Shown here in pieces: positions 1 to 10,429 of a stretch of DNA of 40,861 nt. Under the pieces are notes generated by a model. It was not told where the DNA came from. It saw only the letters and a list, made by a program, of their open reading frames with translations, and did not search any database. A program made the translations under genes and the position numbers. Position 1 is the first letter of the stretch. Each line of letters opens with the position of its first letter. This stretch comes from Reclinomonas americana ATCC 50394 (lineage: Eukaryota; Jakobida; Jakobea; Jakobida): contig PS015309.1 of assembly GCA_048213135.1 (NCBI GenBank), forward strand, positions 1 through 40,861. Direction: 5' to 3'.

Positions 1-3000
1 TGCGCATGTCACACGCCTCGTCGCACGGAGCAGGCGGTGCTCTCCACCACGGCTTCTCCGTCATCTCCGCCGTGCACGAGTCTGCCTCCTCCTCCTCCTC
101 TTCCTCCTCTGCTGCGAATGCGTGCCCCGGGTGGCCGGAGGGCTTGGAAAACGTGCATCCGTCGCTGCGTAACACTGACTGCACGCGACCGGCGTTCCTC
201 TCCACGCGACGCAATGAGCAACTCGGCACCATCATTGATACGTTTGTGTCGCCTGCGTTCTTCTTGAAGCCGGGTCAGACGGTGCGTGCATTTTCACACA
301 CGCAAAGAGAGAGAGAGAGTGTGTGTGAGAGAGAGAGAGTCTTTGTGTGTGTGTGCATGCGTGCATTTCAAATTTGTGACATGCATTGTGTGAATCTGCG
401 CAGGTGAATTCGAACCCCGATCCCAGTTGCGCCTTTTGCTGACTGCCCTGTCTGTGCACTCGTGTGAGTGAGAGAGTGACGCTTGTATGTACGTGTGTGT
501 GCAGGCAAGACGCCGCCGTTCATGATGCCGCCGGGAGTCATTGGTGAGTTGTTTTGTGATTTTTTCGTCAATGTTTTGTTTGTTGTCTTGCGCTGACATG
601 CGTGTGTTTTTTGTGGTGGTAGGCGTGGTCCGCATTCATGGCGATGTGCGTGTGTCTGTTACTGCTGCTGTTGTGGCGTGTGTGTCTTTGCCTGACGTTG
701 TGCGCGCTGTTCGCAGGCTGTCGATTCGATGCTGCAGGTGTGAGGCGCGCAAGGCCAGTCTGCCGTGGTGCTTGTCTCTCATTCTCCCTTTTTTTTTGTA
801 GCCGATTCCGCTCTCCGAGGCCTACTTGGTGAGTCGCCCTGCGTGTTTCCTGTGTGGCAGAGACTGTGGCTGATGTGAGCGCGCAGCATCACTGGGTGGC
901 CGGCAGTCCGTTCATCAAGAGCTGGCCCTGCAGTGACATGTTCACCTTTGGCGGAGTGCGTACTGGCACATGTGTTTCGCGCACACGGACGCCGTCACTC
1001 ACTCTTTCGCATCCGTGTGCAGGGTGCCGAGACACGCCACACTTCGTGGGCTTCCCCGGATCCCGCCTACGCTGTGATCACCGACACCGCCAAGGACTAT
1101 TGTTGCGCTCCCCTGTGCTACGGAGATCATCGGTGGGGTCCTTTTTGTTGTGACGCTCTGTGTGGTGTGTTGTAGGGCTGGTCAATTACCACATTTTGGA
1201 TGTGCGCGGTGTGCCGGAGGACAAGATGAAGGCTTGTTGCGTACAATCACGGTCGTTTGCTTGTGCTTCCACCGTCTGTGGCGTCGCGTTGACCATGGGG
1301 TTGTGACGTTGTGCGCAGGCCTGGAGTGCTGGTGCCCCGACGGCTCGACTGGCGGAGTGGGTTGCTGCCGTAATGGTGAGGAGGGGTGCTTGCTTTGAAA
1401 CGTAGCATTCCACTCATGTGTCCGTTTCGTACGCAGGCCGCATGTGCCCGCAGACTGCCGGTGCCAACTTGCCGACCAAGAGTTGCGTGCGACTGAACAC
1501 GTTGTCGAGGAGGAGCAACGCATTCTCATCGATGTCGTGCAGCTCGTTACATCAAGTACGAAGTCGAGTACTTTGCCGACATTACCGACATCAAGCCGCT
1601 GGACGTGATTGTGTTTGATGGTGTGTCCACGTGCGCAATGGAGGTTGCTGGTGAATCACACTCGCTGACACGCGTCCATTGTACAGCTGCCGAATGCAAT
1701 GTCGAGTTCGACATTTCGTCGGCTGACGGAGTGCGTGTTTTTCTTAAATTTGTCGCAGAGTTTGGCGGCGACCGCACGTTCTCATGTTTTCCTCGTCGCA
1801 GTGTACTCGTGACTCAAAGGACGCCAAGTGCATCCAGGTGCAGCGCGGCGAGCAAGTCGTGACCAAGGATATCAATGTGCTCGGCGCTGTCGGCCACCTG
1901 CACACGGGCGGCATCAGCTTGACTGCCACTGTGCGCCTCGGCGGCGCCACCGGCCAAGAGGTGCTGATTTGCACCTCGCTGCCCACATACGGCACCGGTG
2001 AGTGAGCAACCCGTCATCGTGTAGCCTGTTTGCTCTCTGGTGCCTCATGTGGCGCGTGTCTTTCAGGCTCGCCCACCGACGTCGGCAACGAGGGTGGCTT
2101 CCTCGTGGGTATGAGCTCCTGTGCGCTGGACGAGCCGCTCTTGGTGCCCGCCGGTAGCATTATGACCATCACCGCCCAGTATTACCGTGACAACAAGTAC
2201 CTCGGGGTGCGTGTGTGAGTGCGCAGCGGTAGCACGCGAGCGGGAGACTAAACTCCAATTCTCCGACTGGCAGGTCATGGGGCTGATGAATGTGTTCGCA
2301 AACCCGGCGCCTGAACCCGCGTGCATGCTGCCCGAGGACGCCTCACAGGTGCACCCGTCCATTCGCAATCGTGACTGCTCGCAGCCGATGCGTCTGGAGA
2401 CCGTGAAGAACGCCGACGGCACGTACACGGACACGTTTATCTCGCAGGCTCTCTTCATGCGCCCCGGCACTGTCGTTGCGTGATGGCTGTGTGGTGGCGA
2501 GATGAAGAAATAATAATCAGCAGAGCTCATGCGTTCCTCGTGCACACAGATCAACACGGATCCCCGTGCGTGACGTCGTTGAAATTTGTGTCGTGCCGTT
2601 CGCTTGCAACTCACCGCGTACTGCACGCAGGCTACACTCCCGGCTTCATGATGCCCGAAGGCACTGTTGGTGAGTGCGTGCGTGCGTGTGGCACCGTTTT
2701 GAAAGGGGCTATATAAACGCTGTACTCACTGCGATGGTGCGTGCGTACAGCTGTCAAGAGCATCAACGGCGAGGTAAGTCCGCCTTTCCCTTGCCTCTCA
2801 CGCAGTGTCAGAGATGCCAACGATTTTGTGTTTTTTCTGCAGGTTGTGGACTCGATGCTGCAGGTATGTTTGTGTGTTTTTCTATTTTTTGTGTGGTCTC
2901 CACGCTCACATCGTGTGTGATGCCGTAGTCGATTCCTCTTTCCGAAGTCTACATGGTTTGTTTGGTGGTGCTGCATGGTTCTATTGTGGTGCGAACGTGA

Positions 3001-4668
3001 GCCTCACTTTTTTCTGTGCACGCGCAGCACCATTGGGTCGCCGGTACATGCGAGGGGAAAGTCCTTCTTCGCACGCGTTCGATCTGGACTCACACCCTTG
3101 ATTTTGTGCGAGTGCAGGAAGCCCGTTCCACCGGAGCTGGCCGTGCCGCAATCAGTTTGTGTTTGGCGGAGTTGCGTGTCGCCTTTCCATCACTGTGCGG
3201 GAGCTTGTGCTCATCTCCACCGGTCACGCAGGGCGCGGAGAGCCGTCGCACAGACTGGAGCACAAAGAATTCGGCATTCGGACTGGTGACCAACACCATC
3301 GCTGATCGCTGTTGCGTTGTGGTGTGTTGTTGAAGCGACCATGTTTTGTCTCACGTGCTGCGGTCGATGGTAGGGCTGGTGAATCTCCATCTGATTGATG
3401 TGCGCGGTGTGGCCGACATGAAGCACTGTTGCGTGGAGACTGCACCCACAGATGGCATCTTGCTGGCTCGTACCAACCTCCTCGTGCACTACATGCAGGC
3501 ATTGAGTGCACATGCCCTCCGGAGCGAGGTGGTGGAAGCGTAGAGTGCTGCCCCGACGGTTACCAGTGCACATTGCGCGCCGGTGCCAACACTGACCTGC
3601 GCAGTGCGTCCTCAGTTTCTATGTGCTTGTCTGTTGTGCGTCCTCACCGTGATTCGTGACCGCAGCTCGTTTCCTGAAGTACAAGGTCGTCTATCGCCCG
3701 GCGTCCAATGCCGAAATCCCCGCCGACGTGTTTGTGCTCGACGGTGCGTGTTTGTTGCGTATACTGCGTCGCTGGCGGCTTCACTCATGCAGTGTGCCCT
3801 GCTGCAGTGGCCAATTGCGAAATTGAGTTCAACGTGTCCGCGGTGCCGGGGGTAAGTCTTTTCCGCTGTATAGTGCGGTTGTCGACGACGACGTGCTCAT
3901 GTTGTGTTTCGCGGTTGATTGCACCACGCAGTGCACGCGTGGATCGACCGACTCCAAGTGCATTCATGTGCTGGAACGCCGCTACACGACGACCGTTGAC
4001 ATGCAAGTGACGGGCGCGATTGGTCACCTGCACATTGGTGGCCGCAAGCTGACCACCACCGTCCTCGTTGGTGGCGCGAACGGTGTGTTGACGTTGTGAT
4101 CGCTGCACTCCACAATACTCCTCTTTGACATCATCACCATTGTGTGCAGGTGAGGCGCAGCAAGTGTGCAACTCGATTCCGCTGTACGGCACGGTGAGAG
4201 CGCGAGCTTGTCGTAATTGTTTGCTGTCACTCTTCCTCACTCACGTGCTTGTGAGCAGGGCCCGGTGACCGAAGCCGGCAACGAGGGTGGCTACGTCGTC
4301 GGTCTCGGCACGTGCACCATTTCGCCGCCCATGTTCGTGCCGGCCGGCAGTGTGTTTGTCACGCGCAGCGAGTACGACCGTGATCAGGATTACAACGGAG
4401 TGCGTACGCGACTTGTCTTCTCTATCAACCGATCACATTGTTGCCTGAATCTTGTCCTCGCCAGGTCATGGGTCTCATGAATGTGGTCGGCGCTCCCTTG
4501 GCGGCCCGTGCGCCGCCGCAACGATCGTGGGCGTGGGTGGCCGTTGCTGCCATCAGTGCCGCTGGACTCATTGTGCTCCTCGTGCTGCTCATCCGGTCGG
4601 CGTTTGGCCGCGCGGCGCACGGCATGATCCCGGAGAGTGTTGCCACTCGTCCGCAGCAGCTGCCGTGA
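1..4668 (+). CDS. Tandem SURNod19-domain secreted/type I membrane protein (5' end uncertain)
   Basis: Two consecutive copies of the SURNod19 (stress up-regulated Nod19) domain. Visible family motifs include LHHWVAG-type segments (YLHHWV/YMHHWV after splicing), LVNYHILDVRGV, GHLHTGG/GHLHIGG, CTSLPTYG, GNEGG-VG and a closing GVMGLMNV. Copy A spans roughly residues 42-405 and copy B 405-770. A single membrane helix follows (about residues 778-800, VAVAAISAAGLIVLLVLLI) with a short basic cytoplasmic tail. I place 31 introns; from the ATG at 6 the exons sum to 2472 nt, 823 residues, in frame. That ATG gives no signal peptide, only a Ser-rich stretch, so a 5' exon probably lies outside the window. 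Most introns occupy the same sites in both copies; 1376-1436 is only in A, and 3044-3117 and 4083-4149 only in B. The biochemical role of SURNod19 proteins is not established; the family is best known from plants. Confidence 0.85.
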
Positions 4669-4736
4669 GCATCGTCACTGTTTTTTTTCTCTGTTGACCA
4701 CCCTCCCTACACACTAAGCGCCCCCTCGTTGATTTG

Positions 4737-4742
4737 ATTAAA
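4737..4742 (+). terminator. Possible polyadenylation signal ATTAAA for the SURNod19 gene
   Basis: An ATTAAA hexamer lies about 70 bases after the stop codon at 4668, between two convergent genes. It is a common variant of AATAAA. Other genes here lack an obvious hexamer, so this organism may not depend on it. Confidence 0.25.
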
Positions 4743-4856
4743 AGAAAGGCGTGTTTTTTCCACCTCACTCTTTTATGAGGGGCATACTAAGACAACTGCG
4801 ACAGCATCGTGTGCGCGATAAACAAAAATACTGCTAGCGACTTGCAAACAAGTCCG

Positions 4857-7714
4857 TTACGGTGATAGACCGGTAGCAGCGTCGTCGTTGGCACCGTGCG
4901 ACGACGGCGACGCATCACGCACCGGCGGCTGCTGAGTCATAAAGAAACTGTTGGGCTGACTTATCGGTGCGGCCCGAGAGGGAGTCACCGCATCGGACGA
5001 GCGCGCCGACGACGGTATCGTTTTCAGCAAGTCCAAAATGGAGGTGCCAGCCGGTGGCGTCTCGAATTGAGGCACTGCGAGATGGGGAGAAGTGAGAATG
5101 CATTCTTCCTCTCCTCTCCTTCTGTCTACCCCTCCGTGAACAAGCACACCTCGCATTCCCGAGCTGACAATTCGACGTGCCGCCTGACCCACTGGTGACG
5201 CCGCCACACTGCTGGAGGCCGATCCGGAACGCTTGCCGCGCTTGCCTCCGGCGCTGGCGGGCACTGGTGATGAGGGCGCGGTGGACGAGGCGCCTGGTGG
5301 GTGGTACAGATGCGTGAACCGGAGCTGCTTCAGGGCGTCCACCGTCGTCATCAACTGCTTGATGTCACGCTGCTGCTGCGCCACTTTTTGCTGCTCCATT
5401 CGCACGTTGCCTTCCAACTCACGGGCGCGGTCCTTCAACGACTCGACCTCGTTCAACTTGGCGACATATTGCGCCGCCAGATGCTCGAAAATCGCACGAT
5501 GCCGTCCCTTCAGATCCTCCTTTTCGTGGAAGTGCTCCATCCACAGACGATTGGCGAGGCCACCGAGGTCACGGAACGCCTTGCCGGCTCGATTCGGCAC
5601 AAACTCGATAAACATGTTCTCGATGCCCTTGACCACGTCAAACGGATCCTGCATCTCCGGCTGCTCCACCGGTTTTGACGCTTGCTGCGCAGTCACCACA
5701 CTACCGATGAGCAAGTGGATGTGCGTGTGGGGTAAAGGAGCAGAGAGGGTGTGGTACGCAACCGATGACCACCGATGCCACAAGTTGTTGACCGACTTGC
5801 ACAAGTCAATGTAGTTCTCGCTGGTCTCGGTGTACTTGACAATGGTGGCCTGCATGACATCCACGTTGCGCTTCATGTCGGCCAGCTTTTTCTCCATCTG
5901 CCACACAGCGCATGAGTACCACGTAAGAAAGTGGTGTTGGCGCATTGTTCTGTCTCGCTCGCACCTTTTCGCGTTCCTTTTGGTGCTCCACGTACATCTG
6001 ATGCGACAGCGACGCTTTCTCCTGTCGCAGCTGTGCCACCTTCTTCTCGAGCTCGTTGCGTTCCAGCTGCACTTCTTGCAGCTCAACAAATTGCTCGCGC
6101 TGTGCAACAACAATGAGCGGGGAGATGGATGGATGAAAATAAAAGAGAGGGAGGAAACCACACGCAACATTGGTGGTCTCCAGGTTGGCCAACTTGGCGA
6201 GAATGTCTTGCGCGCTGTCAAATGCAAAGCTCTGCGTCAGCTCCTCAAAGATGGGCTCCATGTTGCGGAAAATCTGCATCCCCCCCCCACAGCAAGTCAG
6301 CAAGCAGCCAAGATAAGCATGCAGGCACACGCATGCAAGCAAAAGACGCGACCTTGAGTTTGCGCTCATTCTCGATCTGGCGCTCGCCGACCTTGGTGAT
6401 CTTCTGCTTGTACATGCTGATCATGTGCTTCAACGAGTCGCGTTCGTCTTCCAGCGACTTGACGCGCTCTTTCAGTTCCTGCAACGCACCACATGTCAGC
6501 CACCGCGACAGAGCGACTGCTAACAATGGAAGTGACGAACTCTGACTTGCAGCGAAAAGTCGGCCCGGTCCTCCATCACTTGTGTCAAGCGCTTCTCGTA
6601 CTCGGACACTGTGCGCTCGTGCTCCTTTTGTGCCTCGATCTTGACGTCCTCCACATGCAACGCCTTCATGTACTCCTTCATGTTCTCACGCGCTCGCACC
6701 TGCGCCGCGTCCTTCCACTTGGCCTTTTCAAAGCGCTCCACGCGACCTGCAACCACCCACACACTCTCTCAGTCAATCCTCCGTCACGCAAGGAGCATCA
6801 CGGCTATTCACGCAACGAGACGCTTGTGCCTTTTCTGCGTCGGACAAGTTCTCTCGCACTCGTCGCAGCAGCTTGCGCGACTGGTTCTTCATCACCGATC
6901 GTGCAGACTTGCGTTCGACGGCGGCGACTGCCGAGAACAAATCACCGCCAACCTCGGCAGTGCCACGGCCCGACGCACCCCTTCCACCACCACCACCACC
7001 ACCACCCTCCGAGTCGGAACTAAACGGCAACGACGCCGGCGAATCGCGCCCGCCTCCGACGGGCGAGCTCGAGAAGCGCTCCCGATCACGGTGCGCCGCT
7101 GCACGCGCCGAGATCCTCATCTCCAGCTCCCGATCTTCATTCTCATTGCGCGACAAGACGTCCTCGAGGAATTGCTGTTGAATGGGGAAATGTGTGAGAC
7201 GAATCACCGCCATCACAGCCACTGCAAGCACAACGAGCGCACCTCATCGTCTTGGTGATCAAACTGGCTCGGCGTCGACATTTTCGCCTGTCGCTTGATC
7301 TCGCCCTCCATCTCCATCCACCGACGTTCCTGCCAGTCGCATGATCGCACTCAGCACAAGACAGAGAAGGGGATAGAGAGACGGGAATGAGAGTGCACGC
7401 ACCACAATCTTCTTGCGGGCACTGAGCGAGCGCGCCGCACTCAACGGCGGAGGCGGGGTGTTTCCGCCCGCCGCACTCGTCATCGACGACGGCGACGCCG
7501 CTCCCGCTCCCGTGATCGACGAACCAGACGGTGAATGCAGAAAGGCGCCGGCCGCCGTCGACATGCGCACACCGGGCGCGAGCGGAGGCGGTGCATGCGT
7601 CGAACGCAGCTTGCTCAACGTCGGAATCGAGTTTCCCGAGCCCTGTTGCCCCGCACTCGCGGCCGCCGCCATGGCTCCGCCCACAAGTCGCGCTCGATGC
7701 GTGGCAGTCGACAT
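4857..7714 (-). CDS. Coiled-coil protein of unknown function, 736 aa
   Basis: Ten exons: 7714-7403, 7329-7243, 7174-6817, 6746-6547, 6478-6353, 6273-6169, 6099-5965, 5897-5763, 5684-5150 and 5074-4857. They sum to 2211 nt in frame. The start is the ATG opening MSTATHRARL. Residues 1-104 are Ala/Ser/Pro/Gly-rich and probably disordered. A basic, Gly-tract-containing region follows. From about 235 to 600 the sequence is heptad-like and rich in E, K, L, Q and R (for example KELERVKSLE-like stretches and RARELEGNVRMEQQKVAQQQ), predicting long coiled coils. The C-terminal about 130 residues are Ser/Pro-rich. A structural or cytoskeletal role is plausible from composition only; I do not recognise a family. 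It is divergent from the next gene. Three introns (donors at 5762, 6168 and 6816) start GTTGCGT. The 75-nt intron 5149-5075 contains no stop and keeps frame, so retention is possible. Confidence 0.8.
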
Positions 7715-8298
7715 GGGTCGCTTGCGGCTCTTGAGTCGGGAAGATCGGCCAAATAAAAAAGTTGATGGAATGAATGTTGGCCGTTTGCTCGCGGCCGGAC
7801 AGTGATTACAACTGTCCAAGTCATCAATCAACAACGACACGAAAAGAATGTTGGCAAGAGGCGGCGTTGCGCTGCTTCGCACACGTGTGATGGTGAGCCT
7901 CCTTTGTGCAAGCGTGTGCGTGCGTTTGTGAACGTGCAACAAGGGTTTTGCTTTGGTTTGCGTTGTTTTGTGCGATCTTTGGCGCCATTGCGCGCCCTTT
8001 GTTTGTGTTTCGCCCTCTCCTTCTTCTCCTTCTTCTCTCTTCACGCGTTGCTGCTGCTCTCCGTCTCTGTGTTCTTGTGTGTGCGTGCGTCTGCGTGTGC
8101 GTGTGCGTGTGTGCAGAGAAGGCGAAGAGAGTGCACCCGTTTGCTTGTGTGGTGACTTCTGCAGTTTTCACTTTGAAACCCAACCGACCGCATTGCATAC
8201 ACGCTGCACACACACATACACACACACACGCACCACACACGTGTGTCTCCATCTGCACGCACGAGTGAGTGCGTGTCGCAGGAGATCTCATTCACATC
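7715..8298. other. Intergenic region between divergent genes
   Basis: About 580 bp upstream of both the coiled-coil gene (- strand) and the small gene beginning near 8299 (+ strand). It is T-, TG- and CA-rich, including CA runs around 8210-8245. No gene or clear core promoter element is visible. It probably carries both promoters and both 5' UTRs. An unseen 5' exon of the + strand gene could lie here. Confidence 0.5.
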
Positions 8299-9159
8299 AT
8301 GTGCGCGTTTCCTCACACTCTCATCTCCGTCACACAGGCTGCACCTCTCTCGACGCTGATTCTCCCGTCGACGGCCACCACCTCCAGCAGCAGTGGAGCT
8401 CATCAGCAATGCGCGCCGACCTTCCACTCGCGTCCGTGGGAGGCCTTTTTCACCACGCATGTGGGAGCGTACCAGGAGGGCACCTCGTCGATGATGATCA
8501 GTGAGCGAGAGGCGCGTGAGATTTCCCGCTCACTCACCGCACACGCCTACTCCACTCGCGCCACGGCCGCTTCCCACCGCTTGGTGGTGGAGGATCCGCT
8601 GCGCATGAGCTACGAGCAGGAGAAGGGCGGCCTGCCGCCGCACATTTACGAGGTGAGTGCAGCAGTCGGGATCACGAGGGAATTACTTTTCATTTACCCC
8701 CGACCGCGCCCGGCAATGTAGGATGCGCGTGGCAAGTCGGTGCATCATCACACCCTCCCGCCGCCGTCGGAGACCATGAAGCCGGCCAGCAGCGGCCCGC
8801 TGACCTCGGATCCGCAGCTGCTGTCGGGTCTGTCGGCATCGCATGCGTACTCGTCGGCTGCACCGCGTGCGTGGGCCAACGCGGCCACGGCGCCCTCCAG
8901 CGGTGTGGAGGTCACCATTGCTGCTCGTCGGTTAGAGGATACGATTGGTGAGTCGTGGAGGGCGACGAGTCGGAACCAGGGCGCAATTAACTAATTAGCA
9001 CCTTTCACAGCGTCGCTGTCGTCGGCCGTTGGAGAACTGGAGTCGCTGGTGGGCTCGCTTAAGGACGAGGTGGCACACGAGCGATTGCACAGGAAGAAGG
9101 TCGAGGCCGACTTGGCCGCGATGCGCGCGTCATTCGAGACGCTCTCGGGTTCACGTTGA
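8299..9159 (+). CDS. Small protein with C-terminal coiled coil, unknown function
   Basis: Exons 8299-8652, 8722-8947 and 9011-9159 join in frame (729 nt, 242 residues) through GTGAGT donors and TAG/CAG acceptors. The first two-thirds is polar and Ser/Ala/Pro-rich, with a central segment RPWEAFFTTHVGAYQEG and then ISEREAREISRSLTAHAYST. The last about 55 residues (ASLSSAVGELESLVGSLKDE and onward) form a clear leucine-heptad coiled coil. The start is uncertain: CAG at 8336-8338 looks like an acceptor (TCCGTCACACAG|G), so the true first exon may be upstream and the ATG at 8299 intronic. I recognise no family. It is head-to-head with another coiled-coil gene, which is suggestive of co-expression but no more. 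Confidence 0.6.
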
Positions 9160-9492
9160 TCGTAGAAGAGAGAGTATGAGTTTGTGTGTGTGTGTGTGTG
9201 TGTGTGGCCGCCGGCGTGTGGTAGCTGATTGATGGGCACTTCAAGCGAAAGTACTGTTGGGTTGTGGTGGCTCTCTGCTGCCCCCCTTTGCTTGCATGGT
9301 CGTCCACCAGCGCCAGTCCCACGCCGGTTGTTTATCTCCCCATCTGTTTGTTGACCTCTTTTTTTTTGTTGCCATTGTTCCTATTGTTGTTGTGTTGTTG
9401 TTGTTGTTGTAACCCTACCTACATATCTCGTAAGTGAATCCCCGTATCCCCGCACCTTCGCCTCCGTCGTCCTGTTGCATTGTTTGCATTCA
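9160..9492. other. Intergenic region with TG and TTG simple repeats
   Basis: 333 bp between two same-strand genes. It contains a (TG)n run at about 9184-9206 and a TTG/TGT-rich tract around 9375-9410. It must hold the 3' UTR of the upstream gene and the promoter of the THEP1 gene. No coding potential seen. Confidence 0.5.
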
Positions 9493-10281
9493 ATGGCCTC
9501 GCGAGTGACGAAAAACTTGTTTGTGACTGGCGACCCGGGTGTCGGCAAGTCAACGCTGGTCTGACTGCAAAGCAGAGAGAAGCGACGTGCCATCCGTCCA
9601 TCCGTCCATCGCCACTGACGATGCATGCATGCAGATCGCTCGCGTAGTTGCCGCTCTGCGCAGTCGCCCTGCGCTTTCTTCGATGCCCATCTGCGGCTTT
9701 TACACCGAGGAGGTGCGCTCGGCGTCATCCAGGGAACGCATCGGTTTCGACGTGGTCTCTCTCGTCGAGTCGTCGTCGTCGTTGTCGTCGTCTGCTGCAC
9801 CGTCGTCATCGCTGCAGTCGGCAGTCTCTCGCGCCCCTCTGGCGCGCGTTGGCGGCTCTGATCGAGCACCTCGAGTGGGGTGCGTGCAGTGAGTGCTGTG
9901 TGTGTCCGCGTGGGCTCTCATTGTGCCAGTTGTCGCAGCAAGTACACTGTCGACCTGAATAGCTTCGAATCGATCGCCTTGGCCAGCATGGAAGGCACGG
10001 AGGCGCGGTTGGTGGTCATGGACGAAGTCGGGCGCATGGAGCTCTTCTCGCGACGCTTCATTGCCGCCACACGCGCCGCTCTCGACGACCCCATGGCCGT
10101 CGTCCTCGGCTCCGTTCCCGTCAACGATCGAGGTCTGCAACTCGTGCACGAGATCAAGGACGAGCGAGACGATGTGCTGCTGCTGGATGTTACACGCGAC
10201 AATCGCGATGATATGGTGGAGCAACTCGTGCAGCTCGTCGACGAGCAGTGGCCGAGAAGACCACAAGAGAAAACGCAGTAA
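9493..10281 (+). CDS. THEP1/NTPCR-type nucleoside-triphosphatase
   Basis: Exons 9493-9558, 9635-9879 and 9939-10281 give 654 nt, 217 residues. The family order is complete: P-loop GDPGVGKSTL at residues 14-23, then GFYTEEVR, FDVVSL, LARVG and VGKYTVDL, then Walker B LVVMDEVGRMELFS, VLGSVPV, and LLLDVTRDNRD. THEP1 proteins are P-loop NTPases that hydrolyse nucleoside triphosphates slowly in vitro (human NTPCR is about 190 residues); the cellular role is unclear. Odd points: a Ser-rich insert of about 25 residues (ESSSSLSSSAAPSSSLQ) sits between VSL and LARVG, where relatives have a short loop. Intron 1 falls directly after the P-loop and starts with the atypical donor GTCTGA. The second intron splits the Gly codon of VGKY. 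It converges on EDC4, with 148 bp between stop codons. Confidence 0.93.
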
Positions 10282-10429
10282 AAACGTCTGCTGGCCATCG
10301 CGATTTCATTTCTTTAAAACCCCATGCAGCATGCTGCGTGATAACAGCACCACTCCACGGGGTGCGCTATCATCATCATCTCATCACTACCACCAGTGAG
10401 GTCGCCAACAAAACCTCGCGAGCGACACC

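Noticed and set aside
2706-2716. TATATAA-like string (CTATATAAAC) as a promoter
   Set aside because: It sits inside intron 2670-2750 of the SURNod19 gene, between two well-supported exons.
1-4668. Two separate SURNod19 genes rather than one
   Set aside because: The exon 2274-2474 reads straight from the end of copy A into copy B in frame, with no stop, start or promoter-sized gap.
5233-5814. Open frame on the + strand opposite the coiled-coil gene
   Set aside because: Composition is the complement of the heptad-coding exons; no homology or splice context supports it.
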